Of a DNA stretch of 64,000 nt, positions 11,304-23,105 are shown in pieces. Below the pieces are notes generated by a model. It saw only the letters and a program-made list of their open reading frames with translations. It ran no database searches and was not told the origin of the DNA. Each line of letters opens with the position of its first letter. Position 1 is the first letter of the stretch. This DNA is from Elmis aenea (Eukaryota; Arthropoda; Insecta; Coleoptera; Elmidae): positions 34,785,466 to 34,849,465 of the forward strand of contig OX393577.1 of NCBI GenBank assembly GCA_947652605.1, in the 5' to 3' direction. The position numbers and the translations under genes are program-made.

Positions 11304-11961
11304 CAATATTTTCTCACCAGGGAAGGTCCCGATACATTGTCACTAGAATATGATTAAGGCTGTAATTATTGCATCAAGAAGATCAAAACTAAATGTTTTT
11401 CAGAGTTATACGTGCCACTGGCCATTTTCTTCGGAAAAATAGGGGAAAAACCGAAATGCTGAATAACAAAAGTAATTTTTTGCTATCGCGTTGGCAATGA
11501 AACCGTCAGAGACAAAATCAGAATTCTTCTATTTACCAATGCGCGCATCCTTTGCAAGTAAAATGGTGCAAAGTTTTTGAAAAAATCTGGAACTGTTCCG
11601 GAGAAAAACGCGAAAAACGAAGCTCTTGTAAAAACGGCTATCCCTATGTTAAACGCCAATGCAAGTCTCATACATATAGTCATATGCAGGAGTTTTGTTT
11701 TTGACGTTTTTCTCCGGAACCTTTTAAGATTTTTTCAAAAACTTTGAACCATTTTACTTGCAAATTTTGATTTTCATGGCCAACGCGATCGCAAAAATGA
11801 CATTTTTATACCTATTTTTCCCCTATTTTTCCGAAGGAAATGGCCAGTGGCACGTATAACTCTGGAAAACTTTTAGTTTTGATGTCCTTGATGCAATAGA
11901 CACAGCCTTAATCAAATTCTAGCAAAAACGTATCGTGACCCTCCCTTATCAGAAAATATTG
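11304..11961. mobile_element. Foldback element of a separate family (about 658 bp)
   Basis: The arms begin CAATATTTTCT on both sides and pair inward over about 250 bp, including GATTAAGGCTGT, GTTATACGTGCCACTGGCC and TTTTTCTCCGGAAC. The TACAGGGTG end of the other foldbacks is absent, so this is a different family. The flanks carry AATACAAA on the left and CTACAAGG on the right, suggestive but not a clean duplication. The frame at 11483-11683 lies inside the palindrome and is not regarded as a gene. Confidence 0.75.
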
Positions 11962-14290
11962 CTACAAGGACTACAAAAAACTAAAAACATTGTCGCTATC
12001 TGAACAGCAATCATATTCAGATGTAAAAACGAAAGTTATTAAAGTTAATTCCCAGTAGCTTATGCCAGACATGAGTTTGATTCCCGTTAGAGTAAACTTT
12101 TCCACTATATTTTAAATTTGCAAAAGTCGTTATATGGTATACACCAGTTGGTACGACCAAGAACTGTCTATCACTACACAAATTTATAGATTTTAAATTG
12201 TTAAATTCTAACCTAACAAAGTTTAATTTTTTTTAAATAATTTTGTAAAATAATCCTTATAACATGACATAAAAATACAATCCGAAATATTAAAACTTAT
12301 TTGTTTTCTTAGATAAACGATGACTCGTTTTATTTTAAAACATGTAACTTGTAATATTAAAATTAATCTTCTGTTAGTTTGTAATTAATGTTAAATTTTA
12401 AGGTTGATTTTTGTAAAAGAGATTACACCAACTCAAGATATCTACTATTTCTTTGTATTTCATTGTCAAGTTTAAGAAAATATTCTTGTAAATTGCAACA
12501 GTCCATAAATGTTGATTCAGGAGCGCTTTTTAACGAAATACCTATCCTATAATGTTGTTGGAGACGGTAGTTTCGTTGAAAATACGTCTCAGTGATAGAA
12601 CGTTGTAACAAAAACTAATTATTGTGAAAAATTAATTTACGTTTCACTGCATTTTATACGTTCGTATGAAAACAGGAGTCCTAAAGCAGAGAACTCGCGT
12701 GGAATTTTGTAATTAAATCCGTACTCTGCACGAAGGTCGTTATGGAATTCATACCTGAAAGCGAACAACCGCTTGACATAACTGCGCGGCTATTTTCATT
12801 ACATTCCTTGTTTGTAAAGCCCGAATTGCTAAACAGTAAAACTTGTAGGAATTCCGAATTCAGTGCACTGCTTACTACGTAACGTCATATATAGATAAAA
12901 CTGCCGTTAACCCACAATCTTGGAATAGGTAGCTTTTTAGTTGCGCCCCATGAGCCGCTCGGTCTAATTAAACGCGTAGAACCCAAATCTTGTATTTTGG
13001 TATTACACAGCACTATCAATATACGTACCATGTAGCATGTACATACATAGTTTCATAACAAAGGCCTGCAAGGTACATGTTTTAACATTAAGAACATATG
13101 GGGATCTCGGAAATCGTTTGCGTCAGAAGGATGGGAAATTAGCAAGAAGTATTTTATGTGCTCAGAAAAAATATAAACTAAAGATGGGCATATTTTACAG
13201 GTTTTTTGGTATGTCCTGTTAAAACTGGAAACCTTTTTTAAACTTGAAGTATAGCAGTATCATTAACACCTTTAAGATAGTTTTATATGCCAAGGTTTAG
13301 ATTTCCTCCATAATTTTGAAACAATGTTGTGTTGTTAGTTTTTCTGCAATTTAAATCGGAACATCCTGTGTGTTTGTACACTGTGAAAGAAATCACTGTA
13401 TTTATTATGAAATTCGTCAATTGGTAATTATCTAATGAAGATCCCATAAAACTAACCAAGTTAATTTTAAGAACGACATATTTTGTTCGTTTAGCCTACG
13501 AATGCAAAGAGTACTTATATCTTATATTGATAATAGATAAGTTATGGTTAAATTTTAAATGCTAAATTAAAAAGAACTTGGTACAACTTTTATTAAGCAT
13601 GTAAAACACACTTCTTTACTAATTTAAACATTCTTCTATCTCTAACAGTTACAAGTTCCCTATATTTTTTATGTTGCAACATACATTTTTATCAAGAAAA
13701 AGTATATATGCCACGTACCTAATATTTTAAGAGTGCTATGTTTTATGCATAAAAAAATGCTTATATTTTTATATAAAACTGTATTTTTAGTACAGAGCTT
13801 CACCAGCAACAACATACTTATCTCCTTCACTTAACTTTGTATATTAATTGTAAGTATTACCACATCTAATTTATAAAAAATTTTGATACAACGTTCCATT
13901 GCTTTAAACTTATTTGGTTACTCTTAAAAGTTTTATTCTATCTACGGCACTTTAATATTTGTTTGGCTGCAATAACATGCCTTAAAAGTTTCATACAATC
14001 TTCGAGTTATAACGTCTTTTGTAGCAGATTATGAATATTTCATGTAACAAAGTTTACTGTACATAGTGACCAACAAAACCTAGTGATCAAATCAAATGGC
14101 AAATAGTTTCAATAAGGTTTATTTTGGAGATACAGTAATGTTTTAAAATGCAGAGTATCAAACTATCGAATTTTTATGCAAAGAATCGATCGAAAATATA
14201 ATTTACACTTTTATTTTAAACTGATTTAAAAAAAAAATTATAGTTAACCATAAAAATCTGAAAATATACATGTTACATTCCAATGTAATA
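11962..14290. other. Gene-free AT-rich stretch of 2.3 kb
   Basis: No gene, RNA gene or transposon ends are recognised. A part around 12640-13040 is visibly less AT-rich and could hold host regulatory or ancient repeat DNA, but nothing decides this. Confidence 0.45.
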
Positions 14291-14975
14291 TACAGGGTGT
14301 AGACTTGGATCACGCAACAAAGCAATTTAAATGGTAAAATTTTAAAAGTCGTATATCATCTCCCCTAATTATTAGGAAAAAAGTGCAAATACTTTTTTTG
14401 TTGAGAAAAAAATCTGTATCGATAAATAGTATCAATGTTAATCTTAAGTTTTCCAACAACCGAAAGTTGATAAAATTACAAAACGCGTTTTGACAAAAAT
14501 CTGTAGTGCCTTGGAATTATGCTATGACAACTGCCCATCCTAATCTCGCTTATACTGTCCATCAGTCCATACTGTCACTTTGACGCGAAGTTTATTCTTA
14601 ATTGTCATTTTTATTATTTCTTGGAATAAAAACATAACTAATTGTATAAAATAAATGTTTAATAAAATAAAAAGTATAATTAAGAATGAATTTCGCGGCA
14701 AAGTGACAGTATAAGCAATATTAGGATGGGCAGAGTTGTCACAGCATAATTCCAAGGCACTACAGATTTTTGTCAAAACGCGTTTTGTAATTTTATCAAC
14801 TTTCGGTTATTGGAAAACTTAAGATTAACATTGATACTATTTATCGATACAGATTTTTTTCTCAACAAAAAAAGTATTTGCCCTTTTTTCCTAATAATTA
14901 GGGGAGATGATATACGACTTTTAAAATTTTACCATTTAAATTGCTATGTTGGGTGATCCAAGTCTACACCCTGTA
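14291..14975. mobile_element. Foldback element, family 3, copy 2 (685 bp)
   Basis: Ends TACAGGGTGTAGACTTGGAT inverted at both sides, flanked by TA. It has the same outer arm and inner CTGTAGTGCCTTGGAATTAT pair as 5825-6497, with substitutions throughout and its central segment in the opposite orientation. One right-arm base has changed (GTTGGGTGATCC against GTTGCGTGATCC). It is non-autonomous. Confidence 0.88.
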
Positions 14976-15119
14976 TAAAAGAATTAACCAAGAAATGATA
15001 TACCTGTTTGTAATTCTTATTTCACAAAAATAACTTTTTAAAACAAGGTGTATAATTGTTATTTTTTTAAAATAGGTTCCAAAAGCGACTTAAATACTTA
15101 ACAAAAATTATATTGACGT

Positions 15120-15971
15120 TGTAACAACAGTGGGAGTAAGATAAAGAGGCACCTTAAGTCCACTGCTCTTTGTAATTCTTATGGATAAAATAATTAAAAA
15201 ATGTATACAAAACACAAAGAAAGCCTGCTAGAGTTGGAATAAAATAAAACCAATTTCCTAAGCCGAAGTAGCCTTTGCAGATGATGTGGTGCTATTAGCC
15301 AAAAACGAAAAGGACTTGCAGTCAAACTAGACGTAAGGGCAGATACGTTAAGAAGATATAATATGAATATTAATTTTATTATTATTAATTATTAAAACAA
15401 AGACAGAGGCTATGGTTATAGCGAAAAATCATGAACCAGTTACAATTATGCTAGACCAAAAAAAGATAGAGGAGGTAGCGAATTTTAAATATTTAGGAAC
15501 AATAATTGCAGAGAATGGTAAATTGGAGGAAGATCTGAATAATAAAATAGCGGCAGCGACAAAATTTTACTGAGCCACTAATAAATGTATGATAAGTAAG
15601 GAGATATTAAATGAAACGAAAACGCTAGCTTTTAATGCAGTGTAGGTACCTAGTACCTACGTACCTATTCTCATGTCCAGTTCAGAAACTTGGACACTAA
15701 CACAAAAACAAAAACAAAGAATACAGACACAGGAAATGAGATTTCTGAGAAGAATAGAGGGATGCAGGCTGATCGATAAAATCAGTAACGAAAAAATTCA
15801 AAAAAACCTAGCAGTAACAGATATGTAAAAAATAATTAATTAAAATGGCTTGGACATCTACTACGCATGCCAGAAAGTAGATACGCAAAAATAGGATGGC
15901 AATTGACGATAAAGGGAAAGAAATAGGAGAAGACCCATAATAAAATGGGAAAAAGGAGTCAGCTGGGGAGA
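15120..15971 (+). pseudogene. RTE-like LINE reverse transcriptase, 3' half, interrupted by a hAT element
   Basis: In broken plus-strand frames one reads TLSPLLFVILMD, then FADDVVLLAKNEKDLQ (the YADD-type catalytic box of non-LTR reverse transcriptases), then KTEAMVIAKN, FKYLGTIIAENGKLEEDL, TWTLTQKQKQRIQTQEM-like and RFLRRIEG. These are the palm, thumb and post-RT segments of the endonuclease-reverse transcriptase LINEs common in insects. The clade is judged RTE-like from memory. Several stops and frameshifts make it dead. The reading continues past the hAT insertion at 17202-17340. A second copy of the 3' end lies at 42989-43229 on the minus strand. Confidence 0.8.
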
Positions 15972-15979
15972 TGTGCTAT

Positions 15980-17193
15980 CAGGGTTGAGCAGATTTAAAT
16001 CAATTGATTTAAATCACGATTTAAATCATGATTTAAATCAAGTGGTTTTTTTTTTAAAAAATCATTGATTTAAATCAAGTGATTTTTTAAAAAAAATTAT
16101 CAATTTAAGTCACGGATTATATGAGTACAATATAATATTTATAATAAAACAAAATTGTATTACTACATATTAGTAATTAAATACACAAAATGGTGAATAA
16201 ACCATATCAATTTGCTCTTGTAAAGTAATAGGTATTCATTGTGGAAATGCATAATTCAAAAAATAAATGACAGGTTTTTGATGTTAGCGAAGTGAACAGT
16301 CAGTTTTTTCAATTTCCACTGCACTCTATTGCTTCAATAACGATTTGAAGAAAAATGTCGAATATCTCGAAAAGTATGAGTTTTGAGTATAGGACATACT
16401 TAACAAAATATGAAGCTCTTTTAAAGATGAATTCGATGACATAAAAAATACAGGGGTTCGCATTTGAAAAAATCGAGTTAAGAGCTTTTGAAAATCATGG
16501 AAGTTGCCACCTATTTATAAACACTTCTGTATGTGTGATTCAAATTTTTTCATATCGTGCAAACAGAGAATTTTTTTCTGCATGTCCATACCAAATTAAA
16601 ACTCTGTACTTCAAAATAACTTCAGGAGAATTTTTTAAATAAAGACTTAAAACCTTAAATAATTTAGAAAATGAATTTGTTTTTACAACGCCGTATAAAA
16701 ACCTGTAGTATTTTATATTGATGCAAAGCTAAAATTAAGGCGGAAAAAATATTAAATAAAAAATTGGGTGTTGTATTTGAAATATAAAAGTTGCTATTAG
16801 TTCCAGAAAGGTGACTCACCCTGTATATTTGAAAATATTTTTATTGTGTTGTTTAGAAAAAACTGTATAAAATAGCATTTGATTCAACTTCATCTCAAGC
16901 CGTTTAGCCACAATCGACCGATCCCGCACCAACGACACCCTGTATATAATTAATTAAACATCAGCATTTAGCACTGATTTTTTCAAATTTTTTTATCATT
17001 ATATTTAATTTTTCATTTTGACAAAAATTCACCACAGAATTAAATATATTGGTTATTAAATATACATATTAGCACAAAACAGAAATAGCATGTGAATATG
17101 TCACAAAATTCGATTATATGGTACATTTGATTTAAATCAAATAAATCGATTTTTTTGATTTTTTTAAAAAAATCATGATTTTTATCCACCCTG
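15980..17193. mobile_element. Non-autonomous hAT element inside a LINE, exact 8-bp target duplication
   Basis: It begins CAGGGTTGAGCAGATTTAAA and ends in a stretch whose reverse complement is CAGGGTGGATAAAAATCATG. TGTGCTAT occurs at 15972-15979 and again at 17194-17201: an exact 8-bp duplication, the hAT signature. Subterminal repeats of GATTTAAATCA line the left end. The interior contains two right-end motifs of the CAGGGTG type (CTCACCCTGTATA at about 16813 and ACACCCTGTATA at about 16936), so remnants of other elements sit inside it. No transposase is recognised. Confidence 0.9.
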
Positions 17194-17201
17194 TGTGCTA
17201 T

Positions 17202-17340
17202 AATTATTAGCTAACGATAGGCAGGAGTGGAGTAACAATACAGAAATAGAAAAGCATAGCTCGATACCGAAAGGTACAAGAGGAACCGATTAAGAAGAGG
17301 AATAATGCAGCCCATATAACGGAAACAAATAAAATATTGC
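17202..17340 (+). pseudogene. RTE-like LINE, 3' tail downstream of the hAT insertion
   Basis: The frame LANDRQEWSNNTEIEKHSSI continues the LINE that ends at 15971. The same tail is found uninterrupted on the minus strand at 42989-43229, where LANDRQVW follows SWRDVPQ directly. The two pieces are therefore one LINE copy split by the hAT element. Confidence 0.75.
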
Positions 17341-18712
17341 ATCATATAGAAATTGAAAGCATCTGTTAACTTCGTTATTTAAAAAAATATAACTGGAAAA
17401 TATAATTTTGTAAGAATGTCGTATCCTTACAGCTTTACAAAAGCTTATATATTTATAATGCTAAAATTTAAAAAAAAATATTATAACTTATAACCAAGTT
17501 TTATAATGTCAAAATATGATTTACTTATACAGAATATGCGTAATATTATTTCCATAAATCATATGCCAGTCTGAAGAAAACAACCATTTTGAGAAAACAA
17601 ACAAATAATTTGAAAATCTTTTAAATAGATTTTAAAATCTAGAATCGAACAATCCGTCCATTCCAGTTAAACGATATTTATGACAAAAATTTCCATAAGG
17701 ACGTTCAGTACGGAGCAATAAATATAATGCCTTTCCGAACAGACTAATTTTAGGAATAATTTAGAAAAATAAATTTCAAATTATCACTGTCTGGATTATA
17801 GCCAACGCTTGTTCAGTGAAAAATATTATATAAATCAAACAGCAAAATTTAATTTGATGTTTTTCTACGACGAAATGGTCTAATCGAGAAACCACTAGTG
17901 CTCGGTAAAATTCACATTCCGTACAAGAGAGTTACGCCACATTAACTTCTTTCTTTTAAGATCTGAGGTACCGTAATTTATATTATAGAAAAATATTCCG
18001 GAACTGCAGAAATACACTTATTCGAGTATGCAATTAGAACTGAAGATTTATTTACGACACTTAAATTCCACTGCAGCTTTTAAATAAAGAAAATTGGTTT
18101 TAATTATGACAAGTTAACACGAATGCAATTAAAGTATTACATTTACTTACACACATTTCAATATAAAACTACATAACTATATTCCAGATGTAAATCTGTT
18201 TCAGAACTTACTAAAACAAATTAGATTTACTTAACATTTTCCTTAAAACAAATTTGTTTAAGAAAGTTAAAAATAACTTTAATATTTATTTATATCGAAT
18301 TAAATAAGCCAGTTGTGTTGGTGTTATTTATTTGTATTATTTGGTTTTCAATAGAATAATAAAGTTTTTAAGCAAAGCTGCAGATACCGCATTATATATT
18401 TTTGTACAATTTTTAATATTACTAAAAAACTGGCCTGGTCACCAAATGACTTTCACCATTTTATTGAATGTATTATCTTACGTGAGTTTTTGGGTATAAA
18501 AAAAGTGTTGCTCCAGACTATTACATAATTATATGCTCCAGACCATATCTCCAGACATTTTAATTACCGTCATTTTTGCGAATGACATCTGTCAAAATGA
18601 CGTTTTATGAGAATGTTTATGATACATAAACATTTTTCTTAAAATAATATTTAAATTTAAACAGAAAAACAACAGGTGTAGCCACCAAATGACGTTCGCC
18701 ATATATATTTTA
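17341..18712. other. Gene-free AT-rich stretch
   Basis: No gene is seen. Two imperfect direct copies of a motif like CACCAAATGACTTTCACCAT occur at about 18438 and 18682, probably parts of an unresolved repeat. Confidence 0.4.
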
Positions 18713-18996
18713 AACAGGGTGCAGACTTGGACCACGCAACATAGCAATGCTAAAATTTTAAAAGTCGTAGTATATTATTTCCCCTAATTATTTTAGAAAA
18801 AAAGTGCAAATATGTTTTTTGTAGAGAAAAAAAATTTGTATCCATAACTGTAATCAATATTAATTTTTAGTTTTCCAATAACTGAAATTAAGCAAATTAA
18901 AAACCGCGTTTTCACACAAATCTGTAGTGCCTTGGAATTATGCCATGACAACTGCCCAGCCTAATGTCATTTATACTGCCAATTTGACGCGAAGAG
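18713..18996 (+). mobile_element. Foldback element, family 3, 5' half only
   Basis: It begins AACAGGGTGCAGACTTGGAC, an altered TACAGGGTG end, and follows the arm of 5825-6497 through CTGTAGTGCCTTGGAATTAT to TTTGACGCGAAGAG. There the match stops, and no right arm follows. This may be a single arm left by deletion. Confidence 0.75.
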
Positions 18997-19703
18997 TGTT
19001 ATTAATGACGTCCTAAAAATATTATTTTTAAAGTGACAGCTGTGTCATATGTCACAAATGTATAAAACGTTCAGGTTTATGTAAATCGACCCATTTGGTT
19101 TATAAGAAACCTTATCCTATTTGGCAATGAAATTAACAAAAACAAATTTAACAAAAACAAATATTTTGGTGAGCCATTCAATATTCAATTAATGTCATCT
19201 AGCTATACTTTGGAATTTGTCATTCAACATAAAATCTAAGAGATCGGTTTACACATTTTTGCGCTATTAATGACGTCACTTCCGGAAAGCTCAGTAATAC
19301 ATTAGTCTTATGGGAATGGGCCATCCTATTAGTTTACTATCCTTGAGTGTTTATGATATATAAACATCCACATCAAGCAAATTTTAATGAAGTACTTCCA
19401 TCAATTTTAACCATTTCATCTTCGAGAAAAATTTTTTAATGTTCACCTGTTTGTTGCTTTCAAACATTCTCGCTCATCGGTGAGTAGCACCTTATTAGAC
19501 TTAAATTATAATTCTAAGGACTTTTAGTATTTTGTTTATAGCTACCGATGAAGGATCAAATAAAGATCCGAAATATTTAGCTGATGTAAAGAGTTTTCTT
19601 TATAAACCTAATGACCACTATCCCGTTATTCTATTTAAATCCACAGCTATCTTTAAAAAATATTATTCGTAGAAACAATCAAACTCTTTTAATAATTATA
19701 AAC
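18997..19703. other. Gene-free AT-rich stretch
   Basis: No gene recognised. TTAATGACGTC occurs at about 19003 and again at about 19268, possibly repeat edges. Confidence 0.4.
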
Positions 19704-19959
19704 GATTAAGGATGCATTATTTTATTCTTGAGGCTTTCGCGGCCGTTATCCATAATACAATCTTGGTTTCCGGGTTTGGAACCGCGTCTTCTATATTTAG
19801 AAGTAGTTGACGTTTCGACCATTGTGTCTTGGTCTTTTTCAAAACGACAGTCGTTTTGAAAAAGACCAAGACACAATGGTCGAAACGTCAACTACTTCTA
19901 AATATAGAAGACGCGGTTCCAAACCCGGAAACCAAGATTGTATTATGATTAAGGATGCA
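19704..19959. mobile_element. Tail-to-tail retroelement fragment (Penelope-like?) forming a hairpin, 13-bp target duplication
   Basis: GATTAAGGATGCA occurs exactly at 19704-19716 and 19947-19959. Between them two arms of about 95 bp are near-perfect reverse complements meeting at about 19851 (around CAAAACGAC AG TCGTTTTG); the left arm has about 35 extra bases on its outer side. Each arm, read outward from the centre, encodes KDQDTMVETSTTSKYRRRGS. The DNA has a GACCA to TGGTC stem followed directly by GAAACGTC. Inverted or tandem terminal copies with target duplications are typical of Penelope-like elements, whose ends carry hammerhead-type RNA motifs. The family assignment is from memory. 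Confidence 0.6.
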
Positions 19960-20938
19960 ATTAGGCACAGAAGAAGTTATTTCCAAATTTTTTACTAGTT
20001 GATCTGAAAATTTAAGTAGGTACGTGTCGCCCATTTATTTATCCTTTGTTTGGTATCTACATATATCACGGTATAGTTTTACCGGGGTACGTTACACACA
20101 AAGCCGCATTTGTGTAGAACAACAAAGTATGAAAGTGCCTTACGTATGTTTTATAATCGCTTTGGTTGTAGATAATTTGCAGGTGAAGGATTATATTCTG
20201 CAAAGCTACTTAACAACGCAGAATCAACAAACAAACTTTATTTGTTTCATCATAAAAGAGACCCAGGTGTATTTCCTGCGCATAGGATTAGGGTTTGGAT
20301 TATGTTCCTAAAGCCATTTACATAGGAACGCTATTATATTTCAGTGTATTTGAAATTTCAAACAAAATCTGAGCAAAAAACATGAGCTCGAAAGCATCCA
20401 TAAATGATATCGTAGCAGGCCGTGGCTTTATGAACTTTTGTAAGTTTCAGCTTAAAGTATTATAGTAGCGCACCTGAGTTCTATAGTATATGTACGGCAC
20501 CAAACACACCAGATGGTTTCGTTTTTTATTTAATGCACGGAAAGCATTCAGTGGTGTTTTTTAAGCAAAATTATAACAACGCAATTTTCTAATAAAGTAC
20601 TCCATTTACAAAAACAACGTTTTGGAGGTTATTTTACGATCGATAAAAAAGTTATGTAAAAAGTTGTATTCCACGTAGAGAAGACCGCTTCACAATCTAT
20701 TTCCTCGAAGCTTTCATTCGTTTTTTGTTTTCTAAATATATGGAAATTTTTATGTTAAAGCTATAACTTATTGATTTTCTTGGTGTGTGACCAAACTTAT
20801 ACCTGATTTCGAATTTATTTTGCTTTTGATCACTTTGATTATCTAATATCTGAGAGTTTATTTTATACACGGTACATAAAATTATTCTCTAATTAATTTT
20901 TTAACAATTGCAATGTTTTCACGAAAATTTATATTACA
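19960..20938. other. Gene-free stretch
   Basis: No gene is supported. The 95-codon open frame at 20024-20311 lacks recognisable domains and has the composition of its surroundings. Confidence 0.4.
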
Positions 20939-21115
20939 TACAGGGTGGCCTAAAAGAACTTCCTAATGTTGTAACTTCTTTATTTTAAAAGATAGAACAT
21001 TGGTCGTTATTACAAAGTAAAAGAGTTACCGGTCCTTTTCAAATGTGTTAAATTTATTAGCAAACAATTGTTTAAAAGATATTCGTGTTAAAACTGTATT
21101 TATCAGTTCTTTTTT
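20939..21115 (+). mobile_element. Solo left end of a CAGGGTG-type element
   Basis: TACAGGGTGGCCTAAAAGAA is followed by sequence built like the subterminal part of the foldback elements. No matching right end was found downstream. The extent of about 170 bp is a guess. Confidence 0.45.
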
Positions 21116-22889
21116 TTTTAAATTAACACCTTTTATTTTCACCTACATTATTTAAAATTCATTCCAATATCCTATTATATAAAATATACGCGTGGTGTCT
21201 TTTTCAGAAAAAACTTTTTTGTTGATAGCCTGTGATAAAAATATTTAATATAAAATACTAAAAAAAGGGTACCTATTCGATTAATTATTAAGGTTATTTA
21301 TAAGTTATATAAAAATCTAAGCATACATTAAATAAAAATATTTAAAAGTTATTGATGTACTTACTGGATTTTTTTTAAATTGCTTTTTTTTCTTCTTCTT
21401 TTCAATGAGATTTAGTACTTTTAAATATGTCTTTTACAATCCCTTCATTTTTATAAATATTTGGCGACAAATTTCACTAAAAGAAAAGTATTCTGTAAAG
21501 TAAAGAAACAACAAAAGTTTACCAGAAATTGGTGAAAATAGTAATTTGTTGAAATAGTCAATTAAAGTATAAATTAAACAATATAACTAAAATATAAATA
21601 TAAATAATAACCAAATGTTTTTTGTGTGTTTAATCCATTTGGTTAATTGTTTATATTTCTTTATTCTTTTCAACATTATTTGATCTAATGTTTATAACAT
21701 TATATAAAAGTTTCTTTTCGAAGATACTTAAGATATTGTGGTAGAAAAGTTCAAAGACTCGAGGATCTTAAAACCATTGATATGTTTTTGTTTAATTTCT
21801 GCTTTAGTCCTCTATTTTCACTAATAAAAAAAAAAAGTATTTGAAAATTTTGAGTGTTCTTAGAAATAACAAAATAAACTATAACATATAAAAACTAAAA
21901 ATGCTGGTAAGAAAATTTAATTACCTACATTTATTAAAATAAATTGCATCTTCTATAATTATTTTATAATAAACACAAAAACTCTCTCTCTATCTTTAAA
22001 TAAAGAATTTGCAGGTATGAAGACCTCTTTCTAATTGTAAGACAAGTACATCGTATAAAATTTATAAATATGTTTTATACACTCATGGAAATTTTAAAAT
22101 GTTGTTCCTTATAATAAAATAATAATTTGTCTGTCTTATAGTAGACAATTTTCAGTCTTAAATAAGATATCATGCGGCTGCTTCTAATTGTAATCTCAAT
22201 CTTCTAATTTCCCTCAGGATAGTTGTGTCATGAACCGTCATCCGTCTGTTCTAGGTTGATGGTTTCTACCATTACATCCTACGTATGCTACTGAAATGAA
22301 ATGGAATTGCAGTAATAATCTCACAAAGCTATTTCACTCTTAAAACAGAGCAAAATAAAATTCTGTTGGTATGAAAAATTGCATACAATTTGTTATATTT
22401 TTAATGTATTATCGAAAAATTGTAATAAGTTACCTCTTAGATAGATGTATAAGTTTAAACTGTTATAGGTCCGAAAATTGTAACTATAAACATAGCAGAA
22501 GTTGACTTTGTTTTAAAACAATTATTTTCTTAAAAATTAGAAGTTTCCGCGTAAAACTTAAAGAAATAAATCAAAATGTCTGTTTATTTATGCGCAAATA
22601 CTGTCATTCCAGTGCTAGGCAAATAATTCGACTTTGCTGAATACAGTGTTATTGTTTGGCGCAGATCCGTAAAATTTCCATTTGCTCTTTTTTAAATTTA
22701 ATATAAAAGCATACAAAGAGCTTGGTAGTTTATGTGTAATGAGTATAAGAACCTTACAAGCATCCAAGTTCCTTTGATAATAACGTTTTGGTTAAATATC
22801 AATAGCAATATCAAACTGAAAATATTAGTCATTGCTATTGTTGTAAACAATGTGGACGTGGTTAATACGCAATTCTAGAATCAACACCT
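21116..22889. other. Gene-free AT-rich stretch
   Basis: Very AT-rich. No gene, RNA gene or transposon ends recognised. Confidence 0.45.
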
Positions 22890-22985
22890 CACGGTCCTAT
22901 GCCGTAAATCTACGCTTCCCCGGTTTCTGTATATAGCACCGCTCACGTAGATTTACGGTACTTAACCTTTTACTCGAGGACCGTG
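22890..22985. repeat. Small foldback, 96 bp
   Basis: CACGGTCCT at the left faces AGGACCGTG at the right. Inside, GTAAATCTACG faces CGTAGATTTAC. It is GC-richer than its surroundings. No target duplication is evident. It is probably a small MITE of unknown family. Confidence 0.6.
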
Positions 22986-23105
22986 TAATTATTTTTTGAC
23001 CTACCCGGGTTCCCGCATTTCTAGCAAATATAAACCAGTAATTTGTATATTTGTATATATTAAAACCACGTTTTTAAGAAAAATGTTCGTATAATATACA
23101 TAATA

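Noticed and set aside
20024..20311. 95-codon plus-strand frame
   Set aside because: No domain and no codon-use contrast with flanks; treated as chance.
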